From Hyphomicrobiales bacterium (GTDB lineage Bacteria > Pseudomonadota > Alphaproteobacteria > Rhizobiales > Rhizobiaceae): DNA of 46,977 nucleotides. The stretch is from positions 1 to 46,977 of the forward strand of contig UCIV01000032.1 in assembly GCA_900472575.1 (NCBI GenBank), given 5' to 3'. The translations under genes were made by a program, and so were the position numbers. Numbering within the stretch: position 1 is the first letter of the stretch; each line of letters begins with the position of its first letter. Shown piece after piece: positions 9,372 to 16,143 of the stretch. The notes beneath the pieces were generated by a model that was not told where the DNA came from, searched no databases, and was given only the letters and a program-made list of their open reading frames with translations.

Positions 9372-9464
9372 CTGTTCATCTCCTCCTAGACGATTGTTTA
9401 AGTTGGCACATGCGCTTGCGTTTAAACAACCCAGTCCACGCAATTCTCCGGCCTGGTGGGAAAC

Positions 9465-9686
9465 TCACTTCAGCATGTCGGCGATCTCGGCTGCAGCGAG
9501 CCTTGCCTCACCGTGCCGAGGCAAGCCGCGATAAAGGCGGGGCTGGTGCTCGGAGCAGAACCAGCGCGTGACGGTACGGCTCTCTTCAAAACCGTAGCAT
9601 CCCCATTCGTTGCAGCCGTCGAATTCGCAGTAATGTTCGACAATCTTGTGACCGCTTGAGCGAGCGGTTCTTCCTTCAAGCCTCAT
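9465..9686 (-). CDS. Small Cys-rich protein, zinc-ribbon-like
   Basis: 73 aa, not recognised. It has a compact set of potential metal ligands: HYCEFDGCNEWGCYGFEE, then FCSEHQP (four Cys and His residues). This suggests a small zinc-binding fold. Its ATG overlaps the end of the upstream gene by 11 nt, so it is the last gene of a three-gene overlapping operon transcribed leftward from 10334. Another frame through the same bases (9470-9679) lacks such structure. Function is unknown; DNA, RNA or protein binding would all fit. Confidence 0.7.
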   Translation of the reverse strand: MRLEGRTARSSGHKIVEHYCEFDGCNEWGCYGFEESRTVTRWFCSEHQPRLYRGLPRHGEARLAAAEIADMLK

Positions 9687-9921
9687 GGCGTTTCTCGCTC
9701 AGAATGTCTGCTGTCAGCAAGCATGGGAAGCAGGCTTCACAGCCATCGGTCCCACGTCGATCACAGCCAATCGCCAGGATGCGCCGCAGTTCGACGAATT
9801 CGATGGCTGCGCCGAACTTCTTCACCAACGCCTTACGGTCGTAGACACCATGTCTGTCGCAGCGACTGCAGGACATGTCTATCGTCTCAGCGTGGTAGTC
9901 CTTGAGGCGAGGCAGGCTCAT
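9676..9921 (-). CDS. Small protein with CxxC motifs
   Basis: 81 aa, starting MSLPRLKDYHAETIDMSCSR. The ATG at 9921 is chosen because it forms an ATGA overlap with the stop of the upstream gene, typical of translational coupling; a TTG at 9933 is an alternative. Cys pairs in SCSRCDRHG and GCEACFPC, plus a lone GCD between, suggest a structural zinc site around a helical middle (ALVKKFGAAIEFVELRRILA). It lies between an unknown 138 aa protein and another Cys-rich protein, so the three probably act together. Similar short proteins seem common in rhizobia, but I know no function. Confidence 0.75.
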   Translation of the reverse strand: MSLPRLKDYHAETIDMSCSRCDRHGVYDRKALVKKFGAAIEFVELRRILAIGCDRRGTDGCEACFPCLLTADILSEKRHEA

Positions 9922-10334
9922 GTGGTTGGACAATCTGCTGTCGGCTGGATGCCATTCCTCCCGCCGAACTCACCGGGATACATTCGGTAGAACTCCAGCG
10001 TGTCGAAATAGTAGCCGTCCAGGGGAGGGCCGTAAGCTTTGGCTTTTGCCTCTATGCCTTGAGGGATCGAGACAATGTCTTTGCCTTCAATCCAGCCATA
10101 ACTGGCGCTCCGTGCAGCTTCCAGCGCGGACACGCCGCTGCGCCACAGAACGAAAGCACCGCCCAACTGACGACTGAATGCGATCTCTACCCACGAGGCG
10201 GTCGAGCCTTCATCGGTCACGACGTCAGCTTCAAGGAATTCGAAATCATAAAGGTCGGCCTTCCAGCCAATCTGCACAAGCAGGTCTGGATCAGGCTCTT
10301 CGTCGAGAGGAAACACCTCGCCTATCGTGAACAT
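9918..10334 (-). CDS. Conserved hypothetical protein, first gene of a Cys-rich mini-operon
   Basis: 138 aa, MFTIGEVFPLDEEPDPDLLV onward. The ATG at 10334 has AGGAG 5 nt upstream, which excludes the longer frame. The protein is acidic, soluble and without signal peptide or membrane helix; motifs such as EIAFSRQLGGAFVLWRSG and YYFDTLEFYRMYPGEFGG are not ones I recognise. It overlaps the next gene by 4 nt (ATGA) and leads the operon of two small Cys-rich proteins. Function is unknown. Confidence 0.75.
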   Translation of the reverse strand: MFTIGEVFPLDEEPDPDLLVQIGWKADLYDFEFLEADVVTDEGSTASWVEIAFSRQLGGAFVLWRSGVSALEAARSASYGWIEGKDIVSIPQGIEAKAKAYGPPLDGYYFDTLEFYRMYPGEFGGRNGIQPTADCPTT

Positions 10335-10692
10335 CTCTTCTCCTTTGCGAATATGCGGGCAAGGGAGCGACTGCCGCCAAGCGGCTCCATATGTTCTCAT
10401 TATGTTCCTTTTTGACGTTGAGTCAACATGGAAGGAAAAAAGCGATCCGAGGGGATGGGTGTCGCGAGAGTGAGTTTGAGAGGGGACTTAAACTCGTGCG
10501 GGGGACGGGGGCAACTCTCGCGACGCGGGTAGAACACCGCATATGCGAATTCGTTCCGTGAGAAGCGGCCAGAGCAGCACATTTGGCGCTCCGGCCACAC
10601 TCGTCCCCACGAGGTCTCGAAGAAAATACGAGATTACTGGCGGTATTTCAACATTTCTGCGCCTCCGCTGTCTGCGGAAAGCGCTTTTCGTT
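10335..10692. other. Noncoding stretch with nested inverted repeats
   Basis: I see no gene here. Positions 10461-10470 (gtcgcgagag) pair perfectly with 10515-10524, and inside them gagttt at 10472-10477 pairs with aaactc at 10490-10495. A G-rich run (gcgggggacggggg) lies in the loop side. On the minus strand a run of six T follows at about 10435-10440. This could be a structured small RNA or a leader of the 10334 operon. Confidence 0.4.
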
Positions 10693-11064
10693 TCAGGCCG
10701 CTTTCTTGGTGCTTTTCGAGGGAGTGGCAGGCACATTGCAGCCTTTGCTCATCATGGCCGACTGGATTGCCTGTACTTTGCCCTTTGCGACTGCCACCTG
10801 GCCCTCTTTGTCGCCCCCAAATGTGGAGGACATCGGCACGCCGATCAGGAACACGCCGAATGCGTCACCATTTGCTGCGTCGTGTTGCTGCTTGGAGACT
10901 GCGGTGAGGCTGGTTTGCTCCTTCAGATATTCCTGAGCCAACTGCTCACACGACAGATTGGTATAGGCAGCCATCGGAATGTCGGCAGGGACGATCGCGT
11001 CCGGTCGTTTTGCGCACGCAGACAGGGCCAGCGCGAGCGCCAGCATCATTACTTTGGTTTTCAT
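10693..11064 (-). CDS. Small lipoprotein
   Basis: 123 aa. The ATG at 11064 has GGGGA 5 nt upstream. The N-terminus MKTKVMMLALALALSAC is a lipoprotein signal with lipobox LSAC, so the protein is lipid-anchored, probably in the outer membrane. The mature part has CEQLAQEY, a predicted helix, a Gly-rich segment IGVPMSSTFGGDKEGQVAV that could be a membrane-active or glycine-zipper-like turn, and a second helix ending SKGC; the tail is Lys-rich. This arrangement recurs in small rhizobial lipoproteins without assigned function. It is monocistronic. Confidence 0.85.
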   Translation of the reverse strand: MKTKVMMLALALALSACAKRPDAIVPADIPMAAYTNLSCEQLAQEYLKEQTSLTAVSKQQHDAANGDAFGVFLIGVPMSSTFGGDKEGQVAVAKGKVQAIQSAMMSKGCNVPATPSKSTKKAA

Positions 11065-11277
11065 AGTTTCCCCATTACCCCGGCGAAGATTCGCCGAGCA
11101 CAAATCTGCCAATAGCGGGGAAGCTGTCAATCTGGTGTGGTCAATTTGTACGGTGGCGATGGGTCGCGTTCTTGGATCTCAAGGATGCGCACCTCGTTTC
11201 TATTAAGCGCCGCTTGGACTTTTCCCTCGTCCTCTTTTGTGTGTGAGCGTATGCTTACATAATCTTGGCCGGAAGAG

Positions 11278-11619
11278 GTGCCTGCCGTGGAGAGGGAAGC
11301 GCAAACACTGTTCGCGGAGGCAGCTCGTCTCGCCTCTGCCTTCCGTCAGGCTGAACCGGATTTGCATCGTCCTTCGATGCGCTATCAGGAGTGTCTCGCG
11401 GCACTTATGGAGGATCTGCAGGAGGAGGGCATCGCCGCAGAACACGTTCTTCGCAGACTTATCGAAAAGGCGGAACCGGGGCTTCACCAAATGATCCGCC
11501 CTCGCTTTTCCGGATGGGTCATCGGAGGCTCGCATCCGATGGGGGTGGCAGCTGATTTTCTGACAAGTGCATGGGGGCAGAATGCTGGCAATCAACATAC
11601 GGGGACTGGGTCGGCTTAG
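11278..11619 (+). pseudogene. Truncated PLP-dependent decarboxylase (N-terminal fragment)
   Basis: A frame of 113 codons from a GTG. The stretch MIRPRFSGWVIGGSHPMGVA and the following ADFLTSAWGQNAG match the N-terminal part of group II pyridoxal-phosphate decarboxylases (aromatic amino acid or glutamate type), where a HPxFxG-like segment precedes an AD..xxxxNxN motif. The family runs to 450 or more residues and its PLP lysine lies far downstream; here the frame breaks after about 100 residues and no continuation is found. It is therefore a remnant that cannot be active. The family assignment is reasonable, the exact substrate class is not. Confidence 0.55.
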
Positions 11620-12001
11620 CATGATCTGCATTGGCTTGCGTGCGACCGAGTGTCCGCGCTGGGCCGACTGCAGCCTTCCGCTTCGCGTCAAAAGGAGACG
11701 TCGAAGAGTATCCTGCGCATTCTCGATGCGCCTCGGAAGCCATGCGGTGGCCCCTGGGTCGCCGCAGCCGCCAACCGGGCAAAGCGTCTGGCGACCCGCG
11801 AGGCACTTGCGCGGCGAGTGCCGAACTAAGGTGCCGCGGTCCGTAAAAAGTTTGACGAGAATATCGCATCAAGAAATGTGAACTTTCCACCACTCCCATC
11901 AAATCATTCCATAGGCTGCTTCCCCAGATGGTATTGCAAGCGGGGGGTAGAGGTTCCAATTTGATAGCGTTAGGCGCTGGGTCGCCGAGGAGGACCGAGA
12001 G

Positions 12002-12040
12002 ATGGTTCGCAAGAAGGACCTCATCATCATCATTGCATGA
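12002..12040 (+). other. 12-codon reading frame with strong ribosome site
   Basis: ATG at 12002 has AGGAGG 8 nt upstream and encodes MVRKKDLIIIIA before a TGA. A strong hairpin starts 7 nt after the stop. The frame stays open upstream to 11951, so it may instead be the tail of a lost gene. It may be a leader peptide, a tiny membrane peptide or chance; I cannot tell. Confidence 0.3.
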
Positions 12041-12046
12041 TGGCAG

Positions 12047-12073
12047 GACGCCGCCACCCCAAGTGGCGGCGTC
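12047..12073 (+). terminator. Strong GC-rich hairpin, likely terminator
   Basis: A perfect 11-bp stem (gacgccgccac, 12047-12057) with a 5-nt loop pairs with 12063-12073, followed by actgttt. The short U-tract makes it an imperfect intrinsic terminator. Its position across the start region argues that the next gene begins downstream at the TTG at 12109. Confidence 0.6.
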
Positions 12074-12108
12074 ACTGTTTGGATGTGCAACGTCTGGGGA
12101 GAGCTGAT

Positions 12109-12786
12109 TTGAAGCGCGTGGCCGTAGAACTCTTATTGATGGTTCTCAGTGCAGTCGTCGGAGCTTATTGCAGTCAGTTTGTTTTCCCTGCCTGGTGGGC
12201 GAGGCTCGATCATTCGCTCTATGAGAGCTACAAGCTCAACGTGTTCGGTGAGCAGTTCGTCCTGTTCGTGGACCCTAGAACTGTCGACAATCCAGACGAT
12301 GTCAACAACGGCTCGAAGGTTTCGATCTACAGGTCATTCTGCGGGTGGTCGTCCTCCTACTGCCTTCTTCAGTGGATGAATATGCAGCCTGATGTCCCGA
12401 TCAACACTTGGGAATTCGCGGAGGGCGACCGAGACCTATTGGAAGTCCATATCGGCGAGATGGCATCAGTCCTGACAGCGGTGTCGATGAATTCGAAAAC
12501 GAGGAGCGTCGCGCTATACCACTTGGATACGCCGCAGACGGCTGGCTACGTCGGCACAGGCTACAGTTGCCATTTCTTGAAGGGGAGCACCACTAAGGAG
12601 ATGTCTGAGTATTACGTTTACTGGGGAAGCGTGGATGGCCTCATCTCCGACTCGGCGACTGGCAGCAACGAGCGCGGCGAAAAGGTGTATATGGGCCTGG
12701 ATAAGCCCATCGTCGACATGCTCACAACCTACCGCAACCAAAAGGCGCGCGCAGGGAAAACCATCGCCGCGCCGACATCGTGCTAA
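12109..12786 (+). CDS. Hypothetical membrane-anchored or secreted protein
   Basis: 225 aa, not recognised. I prefer the TTG at 12109, which has GGGGAG 7 nt upstream and opens a hydrophobic N-terminal segment (VAVELLLMVLSAVVGAYC) that would serve as signal anchor. An ATG at 12037 would place a strong hairpin inside the coding start. The rest looks like an extracytoplasmic domain with several Cys (FCGWSSSYCLLQW, YSCHF and a C-terminal Cys), which could form disulfides. The sequence has no catalytic motif I know. It stands alone between a zone of gene remnants and a secreted hydrolase. Confidence 0.7.
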   Translation: MKRVAVELLLMVLSAVVGAYCSQFVFPAWWARLDHSLYESYKLNVFGEQFVLFVDPRTVDNPDDVNNGSKVSIYRSFCGWSSSYCLLQWMNMQPDVPINTWEFAEGDRDLLEVHIGEMASVLTAVSMNSKTRSVALYHLDTPQTAGYVGTGYSCHFLKGSTTKEMSEYYVYWGSVDGLISDSATGSNERGEKVYMGLDKPIVDMLTTYRNQKARAGKTIAAPTSC

Positions 12787-13087
12787 ATGCGGCTGTATTT
12801 GACGGGAGGCCGTCCGACGACTACAGCCCGTTGGTGGTGAAGCCGAATGGTAGTTGCTATCCGCAATCTCGTCTTATACGGCATCCGGAGATACGTGCAG
12901 TCGGATCAAGTAATAGGCCAACAATGTGACCGTCGTGCCAGCAAGGGTGGAAGCATAGGCACGCATTAAAGCGCCTACGCCATCCTTCCAACTCAATGAC
13001 GCTCGTTAGACCATGAAGTCAACTCGTTGGGCGTCTCGTAAGCCTGGTCCGTTCGTCAACACATCCTGCTACTTCCTTCTACCTGGC
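12787..13087. other. Intergenic stretch, nothing recognised
   Basis: Between the convergent hypothetical gene and the secreted MBL-fold gene I see no gene, strong hairpin or repeat. A plus-strand frame beginning near 13013 is the antisense of the next gene and was left out. Confidence 0.4.
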
Positions 13088-14440
13088 TTAATGCCCAAGG
13101 CTCTCGATCTGATATGTCCCTTTGGCGGTGGCCGTGACGACGATCGTCCCTTCCCATCCCGTTCCGTAGATCGCCTGTTTGATCTGGATCTCCTTGAGCG
13201 GCGCGCCGCCGCTCGGATAGGCCCAGAACTTCGGAGTGTCGGTCCGTTTGTCACTCACTATTTCGGGCTGGTCCTGCAGCAACGCAATCACTTTCCCCCG
13301 AGGATGCGAGTAATCCTTGGCTCCCTCAGATGTCCTGCTCCCCATCTGGATGATTGCGATCTCGGGCGTGATCTTGCCTATCAGATCATCGTTGGTGGCG
13401 TTCTCAGACGCGTGATGCGGGACCAAGAGAACGTCTGCATCGAACACCTTCGGATTCAGATCGTATTGCTTGAACATGTCGTGGGAGGCTTCCAGTTCTA
13501 GGTCCCCCATGAACATGAAGGAGGCCTCGCCAAAGTCGATCCGGACGACGACGCTGTGATTGTTAGGGTTGTCGTATGGCTTCTTACTAGCGTTGTCGTT
13601 GTTGCCGCCCCAAAACGCGGTGACATCGGCGCAGACGAATGGGTCGATGACGGAGTTCGTTACGCCCGTGGCAGTTACCTGCCTGGGCACCTCAATGGCC
13701 GAATAACGCTTCGGTACTCCCTGCTCGACCCATTCGCGGAACGTGGTCTGCGTCAGCAAGGAACCCTCGTCACCGGTCTGCCCATTGTCCACAACGCCCA
13801 AGACCCGGATGTTCGTATCCATCAGGCTCTTTGTTCCCTTGAGGTGATCGGCGTGCGGATGACTGACGATCACCACGTTGACGGTATGGTTGTAATGAGG
13901 ACGCGCCGCGAGAAATGCCTCGAGATACTGAACAAACACCTTGCCGCCGTTTCCGCCGACCCACTCACCTCCCAGATCGATGACGGCGACGCCGCAGGGC
14001 AACTCGATAATGGCTCCAGCGCCCTGACCCACGTCGACGTAATGGACCTTCATCGTCGCCGACGGGCCGATAGTGTTGTTAGGGACCAGATTATTGAATT
14101 TGAGCGGCGTCGTGTTGAACCGCTCTCGGAAGTCCTTGAGGTACGGAACGTCGTCGGGCAACTGTCTGGGGACTGCATCCAGAGGGAGGGACCCTTGGAT
14201 CGTGGAGTTCCTGAATACGTCCTGTGGGATCACGAGCATGGAGTCGGGAATGCGGAAGCCCGCGTTCGGACGGCCCATATAAAGGGGCACGCCTACATCG
14301 TCGGGTGAGCGGGGCATGTAATCGGGGCCAAACACTTCCTCGCCCTCGTCGTTCGTATAGCGCGGCTTCTCCGCATCTTGAGCAAAGGCGGTGCCGAACA
14401 TAAAAGCGAATCCAGACAGAACCGAGAGGACTTTACGCAT
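13088..14440 (-). CDS. Secreted MBL-fold metallohydrolase (ComEC C-terminal domain-like)
   Basis: 450 aa. The start MRKVLSVLSGFAFMFGTAFA at 14440, preceded by AAGGGG, gives a signal peptide, so the enzyme is periplasmic or secreted. The metallo-beta-lactamase fold begins at VHYVDVGQGAGAI (about 132-144), typical of ComEC/Rec2-type hydrolases. It carries the metal motif HPHADHL (194-200), then FMGDLE and VPHHAS. The first 130 residues are unknown. In ComEC this domain is thought to degrade the non-transported DNA strand; free secreted versions are poorly understood and could be nucleases or phosphodiesterases. No competence genes are nearby. Family confidence is high, activity unknown. Confidence 0.9.
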   Translation of the reverse strand: MRKVLSVLSGFAFMFGTAFAQDAEKPRYTNDEGEEVFGPDYMPRSPDDVGVPLYMGRPNAGFRIPDSMLVIPQDVFRNSTIQGSLPLDAVPRQLPDDVPYLKDFRERFNTTPLKFNNLVPNNTIGPSATMKVHYVDVGQGAGAIIELPCGVAVIDLGGEWVGGNGGKVFVQYLEAFLAARPHYNHTVNVVIVSHPHADHLKGTKSLMDTNIRVLGVVDNGQTGDEGSLLTQTTFREWVEQGVPKRYSAIEVPRQVTATGVTNSVIDPFVCADVTAFWGGNNDNASKKPYDNPNNHSVVVRIDFGEASFMFMGDLELEASHDMFKQYDLNPKVFDADVLLVPHHASENATNDDLIGKITPEIAIIQMGSRTSEGAKDYSHPRGKVIALLQDQPEIVSDKRTDTPKFWAYPSGGAPLKEIQIKQAIYGTGWEGTIVVTATAKGTYQIESLGH

Positions 14441-14770
14441 GCCACACCCCTTTCCGCAGTCCCGCAACGATACCTGACAGCGGGAATTTTACAACGGTTG
14501 CAGACGAGACGCGATGCGCTGCAATGCTTGGGGTCCGGCCGCTTTGAACTGGATCACCCCCAATCACGCACCCCTGTCCGAAACAATGAGGCAATCGCCC
14601 ACCTCTTCTGTGCCAGCTGACTTGGAGACTTGTGGGCTTGGCCGCGGATGACAGCTTCCAGTTGCTCAGCAGTTCTATGTCGGTGTTCGCGGTCTTCGGT
14701 ATGCATATTAGGGGGCTATTTGAAATTCAGTTCAACGCGCCTGCGACGGCGTTCTTCAGTAGGATCACCC
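14441..14770. other. Intergenic stretch, nothing recognised
   Basis: About 330 nt separate the MBL-fold gene from a small lipoprotein gene. I see no convincing coding frame, hairpin or repeat. The promoter of the MBL-fold gene presumably lies at its left end. Confidence 0.4.
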
Positions 14771-15055
14771 TTATGGTAAGTTGAAGATCTGGCGACTGAT
14801 GATCTTTAGGGTTCGATCTGTCTGAACTTGGTAGCGTTCGATGACCTGGTTGCCGTAACCGTCATTTAACTCATGCTCGAACGTGGTCCCGGAAGGTGCT
14901 TTCTTCAGTTGGGTTCGAGGCTGCCCGCTATACGTGATACTACCGGGAATTGGGGCGATATCTGACCCATAGTTGCGCGTGGCCACCTCGAGGTTGTTAG
15001 TAGTGCTGCAGGCTGTGAGTGTGGCAACAACCAATGAAATCAGAGACCTTCTCAT
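14771..15055 (-). CDS. Small lipoprotein
   Basis: 94 aa. MRRSLISLVVATLTAC is a lipoprotein signal with lipobox LTAC, giving a short mature protein of about 79 residues anchored to a membrane. The mature part is polar and beta-rich (PIPGSITYSGQPRTQLKK, then ERYQVQTDRTLKIISRQIF), with no domain I recognise. The ATG at 15055 has a GGGGTG-like site. Monocistronic; function unknown. Confidence 0.75.
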   Translation of the reverse strand: MRRSLISLVVATLTACSTTNNLEVATRNYGSDIAPIPGSITYSGQPRTQLKKAPSGTTFEHELNDGYGNQVIERYQVQTDRTLKIISRQIFNLP

Positions 15056-15242
15056 GGTTCACCCCGTCGTTGATCGCGAAAGGCGATACTGTAATCCGAA
15101 TTACCCTTGGGTTCACCACCTTATAGATTTGATGGGCGATGCTGGTTGACGGCGGCGTGGCCGCGCAACTCTCCTCTGCCGGGGCTTGAGTAAGCTTAGG
15201 ACTTGAGAGAAATAAATGCTTCGGGGGAGTGGGGTGACGCAG

Positions 15243-15482
15243 ATGACGGACTTCATCAGTGAATTGATTGAGGCGGCCAACACATTGGAGAGTGTGACGC
15301 CGAATGAACGTCGTCGGCTCATAGAACGTGGAATCTCAACAGTCCGAGCTCAGCAGGAGCTTCTTCAGCTACAGGGCAATCTGGTCGCAATCGAGCCGGG
15401 GTTATGGAGTCCATGCCAACTCTCGCCGAGATGGCTGGGTGCAAAAACGGAATTGATCTGCTTATCGGAGCGGGCATGCTGA
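15243..15482 (+). CDS. Small hypothetical protein, probably frameshifted
   Basis: 79 codons beginning MTDFISELIEAANTLESVTP, followed by ERRRLIERGISTVRAQQELL, a helical pattern that I associate with small rhizobial proteins of unknown function. After about residue 55 the frame turns into sequence of low quality (LWSPCQLSPRWLGAKTE), while the frame two positions on becomes protein-like at 15404 and continues to 15547. I infer a frameshift near 15370-15410, so the natural product may have been about 100 aa. Two overlapping small genes is the alternative. Confidence 0.45.
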   Translation: MTDFISELIEAANTLESVTPNERRRLIERGISTVRAQQELLQLQGNLVAIEPGLWSPCQLSPRWLGAKTELICLSERAC

Positions 15483-15547
15483 TGCTTGCCGGAGAGATCC
15501 GACGACTGCGCATCGTCTGCAAGGACGTGGCCAGCGAGGGCGGGTGA
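15404..15547 (+). pseudogene. Probable 3' part of the frameshifted small gene
   Basis: 47 codons starting MESMPTLAEMAGCKNGIDLL with a helical tail (LMLAGEIRRLRIVCKDVASEGG). The pattern EIRRLRIV suits the C-terminus of the helical protein encoded just upstream in another frame. It overlaps that gene by 79 nt and has no clear ribosome site of its own, so a frameshift is more likely than a separate gene. Confidence 0.35.
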
Positions 15548-15694
15548 GGGCTTGGCGATCAAACCCTCAATGGCGTCGGTGAGTTCCTCACACATCGGCT
15601 AGGCACATGGGTCATCTGCATTGCGCATACATCCAGCTGATGACGATATCTAGCTTTCGTCTGCGGTATGATCGGCGTTATCGCCGATCACCTC

Positions 15695-15937
15695 CTAAGC
15701 GTCATCCACCACCGCGGTTTCCGGCCTGTCACCGCCTCGTGCGTGTTCGCTACGCCAGGTGCCGTCCGCAGCTTGGTATGTTATCTCGGCGTCGCGACCC
15801 TCGATATGCTGACGTTCTGCCGCGGCCTTGGCCGCCTTGAGCGCCTGCTGGTGTGTCGCGAATGGTTCAGACCAGACGTTTTCGAGACGATAGGCATAGC
15901 CACCGTCGTGTTGACCGACATGATAGGTGATCTTCAT
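15695..15937 (-). CDS. DUF2188-like small protein
   Basis: 80 aa. The ATG at 15937 follows AAGGAG at 8 nt; the longer frame upstream is noncoding. MKITYHVGQHDGGYAYRLEN, then SEPFATHQQALKAAKAAAER and AEITYQAADGTWRSEHA form the beta-helix-beta pattern of DUF2188, small proteins common in soil alphaproteobacteria, often near stress genes. It is soluble and without signal peptide. No function is established. Confidence 0.85.
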   Translation of the reverse strand: MKITYHVGQHDGGYAYRLENVWSEPFATHQQALKAAKAAAERQHIEGRDAEITYQAADGTWRSEHARGGDRPETAVVDDA

Positions 15938-16097
15938 AGTAGTTTCTCCTTGAAAGCGAATTGACTGAGGGTGGTTGGTGCCGACGATGAGTACCGCATA
16001 TGTTCGTGGCGCAGTGGAGCCGTATTTTATCAACCGCCATGCTGCCGAATCGTCCGATACATCCGCGCAAACCCGCCGAACGGCAAAGTCGAACATA

Positions 16098-16128
16098 GGA
16101 GCCAGCGCCGAAAAAAGGCGCTGGCTCC
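16098..16128 (-). terminator. Perfect 12-bp hairpin downstream of the AAA gene
   Basis: ggagccagcgcc (16098-16109) pairs perfectly with 16117-16128 around an A-rich loop (gaaaaaa). It lies just after the stop of the CDC48-like gene. No U-tract follows on the minus strand, so it may stabilise the transcript 3' end rather than terminate on its own. Confidence 0.45.
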
Positions 16129-16143
16129 GCGATGTGCGGATGG

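Larger units (their letters stand above)
11620..12108. other. Decayed stretch between gene remnants
   Basis: No intact gene is seen. One plus-strand frame stays open up to the stop near 11829 and encodes a basic, Ala- and Arg-rich tail (ILRILDAPRKPCGGPW, then RAKRLATREALARRVPN) that looks like the end of a lost gene. A second open stretch from 11951 ends in the 12-codon frame described separately. Together with the truncated gene on its left, this reads as a zone of gene loss. Confidence 0.4.

Noticed and set aside
13556..14308. Long plus-strand reading frame of 250 codons
   Set aside because: It lies wholly antisense to the MBL-fold gene, which has clear motifs and a signal peptide; the frame's protein is Asp/Arg/Val-rich with no domain.
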